From Thermomicrobiales bacterium (GTDB taxonomy: Bacteria > Chloroflexota > Chloroflexia > Thermomicrobiales > UBA6265), in NCBI GenBank assembly GCA_030447415.1, contig JAUJOZ010000003.1, positions 62,001-126,000 of the forward strand: a stretch of DNA of 64,000 bases, in the 5' to 3' direction. The translations under genes and the position numbers were made by a program. Shown here piece by piece: positions 43,784 through 53,940 of this stretch (positions are counted from its first letter, which is position 1; every line of letters starts with the position of its first letter). The notes below the pieces were generated by a model. The model saw nothing but the letters and a program-made list of their open reading frames with translations, ran no database searches and was not told the DNA's origin.

Positions 43784-45237
43784 TTATGGTGACCCGAACC
43801 AGGTCGTCAGCGCGTCGCGCAATCCGGTATCCGTGCCGTCCCCCACCCAGGCGACGTATCCATCGGGTCTGATTAGCACGGCAGCGGGGGCTGCGACTTG
43901 GCCCAGGACCGGAAGCTCCACGTACCGGCAAACTTGGCGTCGATCGTCAACACTCGGTGTGCCCAAGGAGTGATGTCGAAGTCGCCGGGTTCACCGAGGT
44001 TGAGCAGCACCGGCCGGGCATCTTGCAGCAGGGTGAAGACCCGCAGCGGGCCGTTGGCGGTGACCAGGTCGAGATCGGGCATGCGGCGCCCGAGCAGCGG
44101 GTGTCCTCACCGAGGTCGTAATGAATGTCCAGCCCAGACATCATCGCGGCGAACCGCTTGCGCGGCTCGGCCATGCTGAGGAGCTCGGACACGGCGTCGC
44201 GCAAGGCGTCGGTGCGGTCATCTGCGCGGAGCAGCGCGACTTGCGCCATCGTGTTGCGCAGCACGCGGGCAGCGACCGGGTGGCGCTCGGCATGGTAGGT
44301 ATCCAGGAGGCTTTCTGACGATGTCCGGTTGACCACCTGGGCCAGCTTCCATCCCAGGTTCACCGCATCCTGCACACCGATGTTGAGGCCCTGTCCACCC
44401 GCCGGATAATGCACGTGTGCGGCGTCACCCGCCAGCAGCACCCGTCCCTTGCGGTAGGAAGCTGCCTGCCGGGCCATATCGGTAAATCTCGAAATCCAAG
44501 TGGGACTGTGGATCCCGAAATCGGTCCCGTAGACGGCGACGAGCGCCTCGCTGAGATCGCGCAGGGTCGGTTCGCCGGTCCGGCCGAGGCGCTGTTCGGT
44601 CACGAGGACCCGCACCGCCCCCATCCTCCAACCTGCTCAAGGATTGGATACCGAGGGCGTCGCGGCGTAAGCCCCATTCCGGCTCCTCGGCCATCTCGAC
44701 CTCGGCGATCAGGTGGCTGGTTGTCGGATCCCACCCGGGGAACTCGATGCCGGCGGCTTTCCGGCTCAGACTGCGTCCGCCATCGCACCCGACGAGATAT
44801 TCCGCCCGCAGCGACGGGCCGTCGGACAGCGCGATGTCGACACCGGTGCCGTCCTGCGCGAAACCCGTCACTTCACGTCCGCGATAGATCGGCACCGCCA
44901 GCTCGCCGACCCAGCCGGCCAGGATGCGTTCGATGTGGTTCTGCCACAGCCCGAGCCCGTAGTTGTGCCGCGTGGGAAAGTCGCTGATGTCCAACGGGAT
45001 CCAGGCGAAGGACGCAACCTGAGCCACCTGCCCCTGCGAAAGGAAGCGATCAGCGATGCCACGCTGATCGAGCATCTCGATGGTGCGTGCATGCAAACCG
45101 CCTGCGCGTGAGCCGATGAGGTCCTGGCTGGCGCGCCGCTCAACAATGGCAACGTCGACCCCCGCCAACGCCAACTCGCCCGCCACCATCAGCCCCGTCG
45201 GGCCGCCGCCGGCTACCACCACCGCATGTTCGGCCAT
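43784..45237 (-). pseudogene. FAD-dependent monooxygenase (rifampicin-monooxygenase-like), decayed
   Basis: A class A flavoprotein monooxygenase in at least four frame pieces. The start at ATG 45237 gives VVVAGGGPTGLMVAGELALA (FAD-binding GxGxxG), SRAGGLHARTIEML, and YLVGCDGGRSLSRKAAGIEF (DG motif). After a slip near 44620 comes RVLLAGDAAHVHYPAGGQGL with NIGVQDAVNLGWKLA (GD motif). Further slips near 44090 and 43945 lead to FTLLQDARPVLLNLGEPGDF and PAAVLIRPDGYVAWVGDGTD with the stop at 43784. The length and C-terminal thioredoxin-like part match Rox-type rifampicin monooxygenases and PheA/TfdB-like hydroxylases. The number of shifts suggests real decay. Confidence 0.75.
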
Positions 45238-45251
45238 ACACCACCCCTTAC

Positions 45252-45830
45252 TTGACCCCGGTCCCGGCTCCGTGCCGCGCGCCCAACCGGCGCGTCGTCG
45301 GCTCCGCCGAAGGCGGGATCGGCCATCCGGATTACCACGGGCGTCAACCGCTTCATGACGAGGTGTACCCCGTGATCTCCCCGTGTCAGGACCACTTCGC
45401 CCATCAGGAGCGACCGGAGAACCGCCGGAGCCCGGCCGCGGTGCTCCACCGGGTGTACGGCAAACTCGTTGCCCCCGCGGAGCTCCATCGCATCTTCTAC
45501 AGCACGCGCTTCGGCCGCGTGTTGGATCGGGCAGGGTATGCGCGGCTCCGGCGGTGGCAGGTCTATGCCGAGCACCTCACCCTCGCCTATCAGGATGAGC
45601 CGCTGGCCCAGTACCACGTGGCCTACCAACCGGACCAGCGTCGTCTGCAGAGGGTGACGCCGGAGCAGCTGTTCGAGACGCCGCATCGCTCGCCGCAACC
45701 GCCGCTGTGGACGTGGGGGGAGGATGAGTGGCTACCGGTGCTGCAGCTGCCAGCCTATGCGCCGCGCAAGTCGCGCCCGCCTGGCGCGGTGCAACCGCCC
45801 CTCTTCGCCCTCGAGGAGGTCAGCGCCTAA
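45252..45830 (+). pseudogene. C-terminal remnant of an integrase-type transposase
   Basis: The frame contains RRSPAAVLHRVYGKLVAPAE, LHRIFYSTRFGRVLDRAGYA, YAEHLTLAYQDEPLAQYHVA and LFETPHRSPQPPLWTWGEDE. From memory of similar sequences, this looks like the C-terminus of DDE integrase-like transposases common in Chloroflexota (helical end after the catalytic core). The DDE core itself is missing upstream, where unrelated sequence takes over. It directly borders the MITE-like element. Confidence 0.5.
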
Positions 45831-45858
45831 GCCGAGCCGGGAGCGTCCCCCACGCCTC

Positions 45859-46048
45859 GCTCTGCCACGCCCGACCGCACACATGTGTCAAGCATGTCGG
45901 CTCTTCCGCGCTTTTGGTGATGACGGCCAGCGCTGGGAGGGGTCCGGGTCGAACCACCCCAACCCCTCGTGACCCGAGCCTAGCCTTCACCGAGAGTGCG
46001 GAAGAGCCGACATGCTTGACACATGTGTGCAGTCGGGCGTGGCAGAGC
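45859..46048. mobile_element. 190-bp MITE-like element with 51-bp inverted ends
   Basis: The left end (45859-45909) and right end (45998-46048) are inverted repeats of 51 bp with one mismatch. They begin GCTCTGCCACGCCCGAC and continue to GGCTCTTCCGC. The 88-bp core codes for nothing. The same ends, slightly diverged, bound the ISL3-type element at 51255-53989, so this looks like a non-autonomous derivative that can be moved by that transposase family. No clear target duplication was found. Confidence 0.75.
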
Positions 46049-46317
46049 AGGGGCGCGCCTGATCTCCTTCTCCTGACCGTTGCGTCGATCCGTGCTGTCG
46101 ACACCGTACCCATTGGTCGCAGGGCGGCATGCACCCGATGACGAAGCCACTGTGGTACGACGCGGGGCCGCGTCCGCCGGTGCGTGCGGCTCCGCGCCCT
46201 CGTGCCCATTGGCTCATGCGGCCGCGCGCCGTCCAGTCCGGCGCCAACCCGAGCCGCTTCAGCGGCCTGCTGGAGGAACCATCGTTCGATGGCAGAAACG
46301 TACGACGCAAGAAGTCC

Positions 46318-48420
46318 TCAGAGCGTCCATACCAGTGGAACGCGCGGATCGGGCAGGTAGGCGCAGTAGGTACCGGTGCGGATGGCGCGGTCCAGGTGCT
46401 CCCCCAGCGCGGGATGGTACCCGTGGATACGGGCCATTGCCTGACGGATGGCCCGGGTCACGCTGGCTCTCGCGCGTTCCGAGTCGGACCCCACGCGCCG
46501 ATCGCGACCGCCGAGCCCGACCGCACGGGCCAGCTCACGGAGCAGGAAGTCTCGCTCGGCAGCCGCCTGTGCGGCCCGCTCGTCGTCCCCAATGGCCCGC
46601 GCCTCCTCGATGTCCTCGTCGATCTCGGCGAGCCGCCGACGGTACGCCTCCTTGGCTCGCGCATCGAGCATCACGCCGGCATCGAGGCCGGACGAGAAAG
46701 CCAGGCCGCGCTCTGCGCCGCGGCCTGCCTCACCGGACCAGCCGCCCTCGGCGGCCACCAGGTCACGCACGTGGAACTCGCGCCCTGGGTCGCCGAGAAG
46801 GCGCGCGAGGTACCGCAAGCCCTTCAGGTCCCGCAGGCGGACGGCCTGCCCCTTGAACGCCACCGACCAGTAGTCGCCCTCGCGACGAAAGACGTACTCA
46901 TCGGCGCTCGAGTCGCCGGTCGAGGGACGCGAGCGCCGACGCGCATCGTCTCCTCCCGCACCGCCGCACGCCCGGACGGCTTCGGCCGCCCGTTCCACGG
47001 CGCCGACTCGCTCGAAGCCCGACCGGGCGGCTTGGAACTCCAGGACCGCACGCTCCTCGCTTCCCCCGGCGCGGTGCGCGTGTCCCAGCCCCATGCGGGC
47101 GAGCGCCGTCTCGTAGGGCGCGCCAACCCCGTTCCAGAGGTGCGCGGCCTCTTCGAAGGCACGGCGGGCGCCAGCCGTGTCGCCCTCGGCCAGACCTACC
47201 TTTCCGCGGGCGAGGGCCGCGCTGGCGAAGAGCGCCTTGCTTTCGAACAACGCGGCGATGCGCGAGAGCTGGTCTGCTGCCGCGCGTGCCAGACCGAAGT
47301 CGCCGGCCGCGATCTCGGTCTCGACCTGCGCCTCGAGCAGGGGCGCCCGGCGCAGCTCCGTGTTCGGCGGCAGCTCCTTGGACGGCACGCTCAGGGGATG
47401 CTCCAGCGCGTCTCTGACGGACTGCGCAGCCAAGACCACGTCGCCCTTGGCCAGATGCACCAGGGCGAGGCCGGGCTGCGGGTCCCACCCGACCTCGTGC
47501 GCCGCGAGGAATGCCTCTTCCGCGCCCTGGATGTCTCCCCTGCGCAGCCGGATGCGGCCAAGCTCGGTCAACGGCCACCCGAACTCTCGTCGCAGGTAGG
47601 GGCGAAGCTCCTCGCAGGCCAGGAGGGCTTCCCTCTCTGCCTCGAGGCAAAACCCGCGTAGCCGGAGGATCTCTGCGCGGTGGACGCGGCAGCGTCCGTG
47701 GACGCTCCCGACGGGCTGCCCGTGGCACCACCGCTCCATCGCCGCGGTCCACTCCTCGGCCAGGTCGTACTGCGCGAGCGCCTGGAGCGCGCAGACCACC
47801 TCGCAGTAGACGACCCCCGTCGCGAGGGGATCGAGCTCGCCGGAGACCGCGGCTACGGCTGCTTCATTGAGGAGCCCGAGTCCCTGCTGGACCTCGCCGT
47901 CCAGGACGAGGCTGCGGGCCTCGGCCACCCGGCCAACGGCGGCAGCGGCCGGGTCGCACCTCGTGCCGACCTCAATGGCACGCCGGGCCCAGTGCCGAGC
48001 ACTCTGGAAGTCGCCCGACAGCAGCCGTTCGTAATTGCGCACCACGGCCAGCCAGGCGTGGACCGGTGCCTCGTCGTGGCCCTCCAGAAGTCGTTCTGCG
48101 CGCCTTATCCACCCACGAACGGGGGCCACGAGGAGGGCGGTGTCGAAGAGCAGGTGCAGGGCGACGCGGACCGCCGCCCCTGCTGCCGCAAGATGATCGC
48201 CCGCGCGCACGCCTTGCGCGTGGGCCCGTTCCCACGCGCGCTAATCGTCGCATCGAGACGACCCGCGGCGTACCCCACTTCGGCGAGGAGGAAGGTCCGG
48301 CCCGCTCAGGGGCGTGCATGCATCCGCCTCGACGAGCAGGTCGTGAGCGTGCTGCCACTCGCCCCGCCCCGCGGCTTCGCGCGCCCGTTCCACGAGAGTG
48401 GTTTGGGTGGCTTCACTCAT
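46318..48420 (-). pseudogene. TPR-rich regulator lacking an ATPase, one frameshift
   Basis: About 700 residues when two frames are joined. ATG 48420 (GAGGG upstream) gives EATQTTLVERAREAAGRGEW; the frame slips near 48290 and continues LLAEVGYAAGRLDATISAWE and a long row of TPR-like helical repeats. The C-terminus has YWSVAFKGQAVRLRDLKGLR, YLARLLGDPGREFHVRDLVA, EAYRRRLAEIDEDIEEARAI, ELARAVGLGGRDRRVGSDSE and LDRAIRTGTYCAYLPDPRVP. This domain is found at the end of large AAA/STAND or adenylate-cyclase-type regulators. Here the N-terminal ATPase is missing, so the protein would be only a scaffold. Confidence 0.7.
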
Positions 48421-48593
48421 CCCTCGCCCCCACGGCGGCGTGCCCGAAGGCGGCCATTGTAACGGCGGAAGTTCCCCCGGTAACGGCCTTCGTCACGCAT
48501 TAGGGGTTAGGTGGCCGGGAGCTCGGCCAGGACCATGCAGTGTCGGGCTCCCGGCAGCGTCACCAATACGGATTTCGGAGGAGGAGAACGATC

Positions 48594-49034
48594 ATGCTCG
48601 GAGAATTGATCGGGCAGTGCGCGGGGAAGGTGACTGGGATCCGAGTGCTACCGACCCAGGGGCAGTACGCCAGGCTGGAGGTGTCGCTGCAGGGCCAGGG
48701 TAATCTGTTGGGCCAGCCGATCACCGAATTTGGGACGTATGTGCAGACGGTGCGGTCGGGTGGCGTGCTGCAAGGAGAAGCGCACAACGTGATGATCACT
48801 TCCAACGGAGAGGTCGCCGACTGGTTCGGCGGGGGCGTGGGCCGGCAGGCCGGGCCGGGCTTCAAGTCGACCTACGGCGCCTACGGCCGTTTCGACTCCG
48901 CCCAGGCTGCACTGGCGCAGCTTGAAATGGTGGCCACGGCCATCGAGTACGACGTGGAGGAGGACGGCAGCTACCGCTGGCAGATGTGGGAATGGACCGG
49001 CGCAAGTGGCCCAGAAGTGGTCGGGGCGAGGTAG
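48594..49034 (+). CDS. Small beta-rich protein of unknown function
   Basis: A 146-residue protein. It starts at ATG 48594 after a strong GGAGGAGGAG. No signal peptide or membrane segment is seen. The sequence reads as a beta barrel: KVTGIRVLPTQGQYARLEVS, GNLLGQPITEFGTYVQTVRS, HNVMITSNGEVADWFGGGVG, FKSTYGAYGRFDSAQAALAQ and YDVEEDGSYRWQMWEW, somewhat like allene-oxide-cyclase or DUF3224-like barrels. I do not recognise it with confidence. It leads the DUF1326 and DUF2182 genes 30 bp downstream and is probably cotranscribed. Confidence 0.7.
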   Translation: MLGELIGQCAGKVTGIRVLPTQGQYARLEVSLQGQGNLLGQPITEFGTYVQTVRSGGVLQGEAHNVMITSNGEVADWFGGGVGRQAGPGFKSTYGAYGRFDSAQAALAQLEMVATAIEYDVEEDGSYRWQMWEWTGASGPEVVGAR

Positions 49035-49064
49035 CACCGGACAACAAAGACGGAGGGAACTTCA

Positions 49065-49667
49065 ATGGGCTGGCGTGCAACAGGACAGTCGATCGAATTG
49101 TGCAGCTGCAAGCTGCTTTGCCCGTACTGGCTGAGCCCGGAAGTCGAGCCGGATCAAGGGTGGTGCTCCGGGGCTTTTCGTTTTCGAGATCGGTGAGGGC
49201 AACTCCGATGGGGTCGACCTAGCCGGTTGCAAAGTAGCGGTCGGCCTTGAATGGCCGGGGAACTTTTGGGCTGGTCACGGCACCGCTCGCCTCTACATTG
49301 ACGGAGCGACAACCGTTGAGCAGCGGCGGGAGCTGGAGGGCATCTTCGGGGGCCAGAAGGGCGGTCCCCTGGCAACTGTGTTGCCTGCCATCATAACTAA
49401 CGTGCTGCCCACACGGGTCACCACGATCGACATCCAGTGGGGCGACAATCCGTCCATCACCGTCGACAACGTGGCCTCTTTGAGATTGCAGCCGCTGAAG
49501 AACCAGGCGGGGGCCGGACCACGGTTCAAGGCGCCATAACCATGGCCGCGTTTCAGCTGGAGAGCATGGACCTAGCCAGCAGCAGAGGCAGCCGCTGGTC
49601 CGATCCCGAGTTGCGCCCCTGGCAAGGCGACTCCGGCACCCTGCACGTCTTCAGCTGGAGTGGATGA
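49065..49667 (+). pseudogene. DUF1326 protein, two frameshifts
   Basis: A DUF1326 member of about 200 residues in three frames. ATG 49065 (AGGGA upstream) gives IELCSCKLLCPYWLSPEVEP and DQGWCSGAF. After a slip near 49175 comes FEIGEGNSDGVDLAGCKVAV with WAGHGTARLYIDGATTVEQR. A second slip near 49525 yields TVQGAITMAAFQLESMDLAS and DSGTLHVFSWSG. The CSCKLLCPY motif suggests metal binding. The second-frame ends are continuous with family sequence, so each break needs only one base. It is normally paired with DUF2182, as here. Function is unknown. Confidence 0.8.
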
Positions 49668-49673
49668 TCTGGG

Positions 49674-50483
49674 ATGCGCACGATGGCTGAACGCCCGACA
49701 GCGTCGTATCCGCTGGCGCGGGAACGTAACCTCATCCTGATCGCGCTCCTCGTCCTTGCGGCGGCGGGCTGGGCCGTCGTTGCCTGGCAATCTTCGGGAA
49801 GCCGCGGTGGGATGGCGATGGACGGCGGGCGCATGGGACTGACCATGGGCATGGAGGCTCCGCTGTTCCTTGCCATGTGGGTCGCGATGATGGTCGCCAT
49901 GATGTTCCCGACAGCCGCGCCAATGATCCTGGTCTTCCATCGGATCCAGGCGAACCGCCGCCAGCGCGGCCAGCGGTTCATACCCACCTCGATGTTCGTT
50001 GGCTCGTATCTGCTTGTCTGGACCATGTTTGGCGCGACCGCCTTCTTCGCCGCTAGCATGGCCGGCGAGCTGGCACACCACGTCCCGTTCCTCGACCAGC
50101 AGGCGGCACGTATCGGCGGCCTAGTACTCATCGCCGCCGGCCTCTACCAGCTGTCTGGCCTCAAGCGTGCCTGCCTTTCGAAATGCCGTAGCCCCATGGG
50201 CTTCGTTCTCGACTCCTGGCGCGACGGCTGGAGCGGTACGCTGAGGATGGGGATTGGGCACGGGGCCTACTGCCTGGGCTGCTGCTGGTTGCTGTTCGTC
50301 ATCCTTTTCCCGCTCGGCGTGATGAACGTCGCCGCCATGCTCGCCATCACCGTTCTGATTTTCGCCGAGAAGTCGCTGCCTTTCGGCGAGCGCGTCGCGT
50401 CGCTCGCGGCCGTCGCTCTCGTCGCCTACGGCGCAGTCGTGCTCGTCCTTCCCGATGCGCTCCCCGCGATGCGGGCTTCATGA
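49674..50483 (+). CDS. DUF2182 metal-binding membrane protein
   Basis: A 269-residue integral membrane protein of DUF2182 with six to seven spans. The hallmark is LFLAMWVAMMVAMMFPTAAP (about residue 62-81). LSGLKRACLSKCRSPMGFVL with its Cys pair, MGIGHGAYCLGCCWLLFVIL and GVMNVAAMLAITVLIFAEKS follow. It pairs with DUF1326 6 bp upstream, a common neighbourhood; together they are suggested to be a predicted metal-binding system, but no function has been proven to my knowledge. ATG 49674 or 49683 may be used. Confidence 0.9.
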   Translation: MRTMAERPTASYPLARERNLILIALLVLAAAGWAVVAWQSSGSRGGMAMDGGRMGLTMGMEAPLFLAMWVAMMVAMMFPTAAPMILVFHRIQANRRQRGQRFIPTSMFVGSYLLVWTMFGATAFFAASMAGELAHHVPFLDQQAARIGGLVLIAAGLYQLSGLKRACLSKCRSPMGFVLDSWRDGWSGTLRMGIGHGAYCLGCCWLLFVILFPLGVMNVAAMLAITVLIFAEKSLPFGERVASLAAVALVAYGAVVLVLPDALPAMRAS

Positions 50484-50521
50484 GCGCCGTATGCAACCTT
50501 CACGCGAGAGGAGCACCCCGC

Positions 50522-51082
50522 ATGCACGGCTCAGGAATCGATCGGCTCGCGCGCGAGTTGGCCGGCGGGCGCTCCCGCCGCGCCGTCGTCAAGGCCCTCG
50601 CGGGCGCCGCCGCCGGGGGACTGCTCGCCGCCCTCGGCGGGCGCGGGGCCGGAGCCGCCGGCGAGAAGGTCCGCGTCTGCCACCTGACCGGCTCGGCCAC
50701 GACCCCGGTTATCTTGATCGAGGTCAGCCCCAACGCCGTCGCGGAGCACGAGGCGCACGGCGACGCGATCGAGCCCGACTTCGGCACCGACCCGGCGCAT
50801 TGCAACGGCTGCGGGAACGCCTGCGACGCGGGTCAGGCGTGCGTCAACGGCGCCTGCCAGGACGCCTGTCTTGCCCTGGGGGCGGTCTGCGACCCGGCGG
50901 ACAACCAGTGCTGCCAGGACGAGGAGCAGATCGCCTGCGCGGAGGTGGCGGCGCCGGCGTGCGGCGGAGGGCCGCGGTGCTGCCGCCCAGGCACCGGCTC
51001 CTGCATCAACGACTGCGACTGCTGCGGATCGCTCTTGTGCAACGAGTCCGGAAGGTGCGACAACGACCCCGGCTTTGACTGA
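50522..51082 (+). CDS. Cys-rich exported protein with Tat-type signal
   Basis: A 186-residue secreted protein. The N-terminus has RSRRAVVKALAGAAAGGLLA, a twin-arginine signal without the strict consensus, and then GEKVRVCHLTGSATTPVILI and VSPNAVAEHEAHGDAIE. This piece is common in exported proteins with a 'CHxTGs...i.v...A..aHl.HGD' motif. From residue 95 it is Cys-rich, with about 20 Cys in HCNGCGNACDAGQACVNGAC- and CCRPGTGSCINDCDCCGSLL-like runs resembling small knottin-like modules. ATG 50522 has GAGAGGAG upstream. It follows DUF2182 closely and may belong to the same transcript. Confidence 0.75.
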   Translation: MHGSGIDRLARELAGGRSRRAVVKALAGAAAGGLLAALGGRGAGAAGEKVRVCHLTGSATTPVILIEVSPNAVAEHEAHGDAIEPDFGTDPAHCNGCGNACDAGQACVNGACQDACLALGAVCDPADNQCCQDEEQIACAEVAAPACGGGPRCCRPGTGSCINDCDCCGSLLCNESGRCDNDPGFD

Positions 51083-51254
51083 GCCCGCGCCGACCGGGCG
51101 CGCGGCGGCCCACACGGCCGGGTGTGAGACGCGCGCACCACCGGCGGGGACCTCGGCCACGCGCAGGGCGGACCTGCCAGACATGGGAAGTCGGAATGGA
51201 TGATCCGGTGGAAGCGCGTCGCGGCGCTTCCGCGCGGCATCACGCGCCCTCGTT

Positions 51255-51303
51255 TGCCACGCCCGACTGCACACATGTGTCAAGCATGTCGGCTCTCCCG
51301 CAG
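51255..51303 (+). repeat. Left inverted repeat of the ISL3-type element
   Basis: It begins TGCCACGCCCGACTGCACAC and ends GGCTCTCCCGCAG. It matches the right end in 44 of 49 positions and the MITE ends in nearly all shared positions. Just inside, GAAGCCGACAAGCGGT is repeated in tandem. Confidence 0.75.
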
Positions 51304-51546
51304 AGTTGGTGAAGCCGACAAGCGGTGGAAGCCGACAAGCGGTGTTGGTGAAGAGCGGGCAGGATCGGGTCCGGGGCTCGGGAACGGCGGCGTTGGCCGC
51401 GGCGAGAGCATCGCGTGCTGCTTGGGATCGGTGGCAATCCGGGCACCGCCCTGCGTGTTGGGAATCGGGTAGTCTCCACTCGGCCCGGCCGAGCCTCTGA
51501 GCCGCCCGAAGGGCTGTAAGATCGAGGACCACATGGAGGTATGCCG

Positions 51547-52089
51547 ATGGGCAAGGTGGCCTTTGGCATGACCATGTCGTTGGATGGCTTCGTCGCCGAC
51601 CGGAAAGGCGACGTGAGCATCCTTTACCCGGACATGGCTGAGTGGGGGCATACGGAAACGGCCAAGGAGATCATCGAGTCGACCGGCACCGTGGTCATGG
51701 GCCGCCATTCGTACGACATGGCGGTGGGAGGGGACTGGTCCGACTACGAGTTCCGGGTGCCGATCTTCGTGCTGACCCACCACCCCCCGGAGAGGCCCGC
51801 TCGGGGCCGCGACTTCACCTTCGTCACCGACGGCGTGGAGAACGCGATACGCCAGGCGCGCGCGGCGGCCGGCGACAAGGACGTCACCGTGGTCGGCGGG
51901 GTGGACACCGGCCGGCAACTGCTGCGCGCGGGCCTCATCGACGAACTCCACATCGACATCATGCCCATCCTCCTCGGCGACGGGCTCAGGCTGTTCGAGC
52001 GCTGGCAGACCGAACCGATTCAGCTGGAACGCATCAAGGTCAGGGAGTCGGGCGTCAGGGCCGAGCTCAGGTTTCGCGTTGTGAAGTAA
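51547..52089 (+). CDS. RibD C-terminal/DHFR-like reductase (passenger)
   Basis: A 180-residue dihydrofolate-reductase-fold protein of the RibD C-terminal family (YyaP/YwjB type). VAFGMTMSLDGFVADRKGDV, TGTVVMGRHSYDMAVGGDWS, VTVVGGVDTGRQLLRAGLID and ELHIDIMPILLGDGLRLFER are family signatures for NADPH binding and fold. The reductase substrate is unknown for these stand-alone proteins. ATG 51547 is preferred since GGAGGT lies 6 bp upstream; ATG 51541 has no spacing. It is inside the inverted repeats of the ISL3-type element, so it may travel with it. Confidence 0.85.
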   Translation: MGKVAFGMTMSLDGFVADRKGDVSILYPDMAEWGHTETAKEIIESTGTVVMGRHSYDMAVGGDWSDYEFRVPIFVLTHHPPERPARGRDFTFVTDGVENAIRQARAAAGDKDVTVVGGVDTGRQLLRAGLIDELHIDIMPILLGDGLRLFERWQTEPIQLERIKVRESGVRAELRFRVVK

Positions 52090-52226
52090 GCTGGCACCGT
52101 CGGAACATCGCACGGCCCTCCTCGCGCACGAATGAGCGCCGCCGAAGCGGCTACAGGTACCCCCCGAAAGACCCATCCCCATCCCTCGCCACGAAGTGGT
52201 GGCTGCCACGCCGGAGGAGGTGCCCC

Positions 52227-53888
52227 GTGGTCGCCGCCTGCCTGCCGATCCCGCCGTCGCTCCACGCCGAGGCGCTCCTGCTCGGTGAGGACGGGCTGAC
52301 GATCCTGGCCTCCTCGGACGCGACCGCCGGCCGCTGCCCTGTCTGTGGCGAACCCGCGGATCGGGTCCACAGCCGCTACGCGCGCACGCTGGCCGACCTG
52401 CCCTGGGCACGGCTCGCCGTCCGCCTCCGGGTGCGGGTACGCAAGTTCTTCTGCGACAACGACGCCTGCGCCCGGCGCGTCTTCGCCGAACGACTGGACG
52501 GGATCGCCCAAGCGTGCGCGCGTCGCACCGACTGCCAGCGGGACGCGCTCACGGCGATCGCCTTCGCCCTCGGGGACGAAGCGGGGGCGCGGCTTGCCGA
52601 CCGGCTGGGGTAGCGGGCCAGTCCCGACACCCTGCTGCGCCTGATCCGCGGCGCCCCCGAGGCCGTGTACCCGATGCCGACCGTCCTCGGCGTCGACGAC
52701 TGGGCGATCCACAAGGGCTTGACGTACGGCACGATCCTCGTCGACTTGGAGCGGCATCGCCCCGTCGACCTCCTGCCAGATCGCTCCAGTGCGAGCCTCG
52801 CCGCTTGGCTGCGGGCGCACCCAGGCGTCGCGGTGATCGCCCGCGACCGCGCCGGGGCCTACGCCGAAGGCGCGCGGGACGGCGCGCCCGACGCGGTGCA
52901 GGTCGCCGACCGCTGGCACCTGGTCGACAACCTGGCTGACGCCTTGGAAGTGGTCCTCCGCGCCAAGGGGGCCTGCCTCAAGGCGGCCGCCGCGGCACTC
53001 ATCGCCCAAGCCACGGCCAAGGAAGCCGAACACCCACGCTCCCCGCCCGACGAGGTGTACCAGGACAAGCGGCGGCATCCCCACCCGGAGCGCTGGCGGG
53101 AACGGCAGGCGGCCGCGGCCGAAGCGGGCGTGGCGCGCCGCCGGGCGAACTACGAACGGGCCCGCGCGCTCCACGCCAACGGCGCCTGCGTCGCCCAGAT
53201 CGCGCGGACGGTCGGCATCTCCCGGATGACCGTCTACCGGTACCTGCGCGAGGGGCCGCCGCAGCGCAAGCGGCACAGCGTCCACGGCCGGCAGCGCGTG
53301 CTCGAACCGTGGGAGCCCTACCTGCTGCGGCGCTGGGAAGAAGGCTGCCGGATGGCCACCCGGCTCTGGCGGGAGATCCAAGCCCAGGGGTTCGCCCACT
53401 CCTTATCCAACGTCCAGCGCTTCGTGGCCCAGGTGCGCCGGGAGGGGCCACCCCCGGCCGGTCGGCCGCGCACGGCGCTGACCAAACCCGAGGGACCGCC
53501 GCCCCGGCACGTCGCCGCGCTCGTCCTGCGGCGGCCCGAGCGGCGGACCGAGGCGCAGCGCGCCTACTTGACCCAGCTGCGGACCGAGGACGCGGCCATT
53601 GCCACGGCGGTCGACCTGGCCGAGGCCTTCCTGGTGATGGTGCGCCGGTGGGAGGGCGCGCGGCTGCTGGCCTGGTTGGAGCGGGCCGAGGCGAGCGACG
53701 TCGACGAGCTGAAGCGATTCGCGGGCAGACTGCGGGAGGACCGGGACGCCGTGCAGGCCGGGCTGACGCTGCGCCACAGCAACGGGCAGACGGAAGGGCA
53801 GGTCACGCGACTGAAACTCGTCAAGCGCCTGGGCTACGGGCGCGCCAACCTCGATCTGCTCCGCAAGCGGGTGCTCCGGGCGGCCTGA
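52227..53888 (+). pseudogene. ISL3-family transposase with in-frame TAG
   Basis: About 553 residues. GTG 52227 (GGAGGAGG upstream) starts the frame. The N-terminal zinc finger is CPVCGEPADRVHSRYARTLA with CDNDACARRVFAERL, the ISL3 hallmark. The DDE domain has VLGVDDWAIHKGLTYGTILV (first Asp), AVIARDRAGAYAEGARDGAP with VADRWHLVDNLADAL (second Asp region), and the C-terminal LRHSNGQTEGQVTRLKLVKR (Glu). An HTH (IARTVGISRMTVYRYLREGP) sits in the insert. A TAG at 52611-52613 interrupts the same frame between DRLG and RASPDTLLR, so only one base separates this from an intact gene. Read-through is unlikely. Confidence 0.85.
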
Positions 53889-53940
53889 CCGGCCGGCTCC
53901 CCGAAGCACCGAGGTCGCCCCTATCCCCGAATCACCGGAA

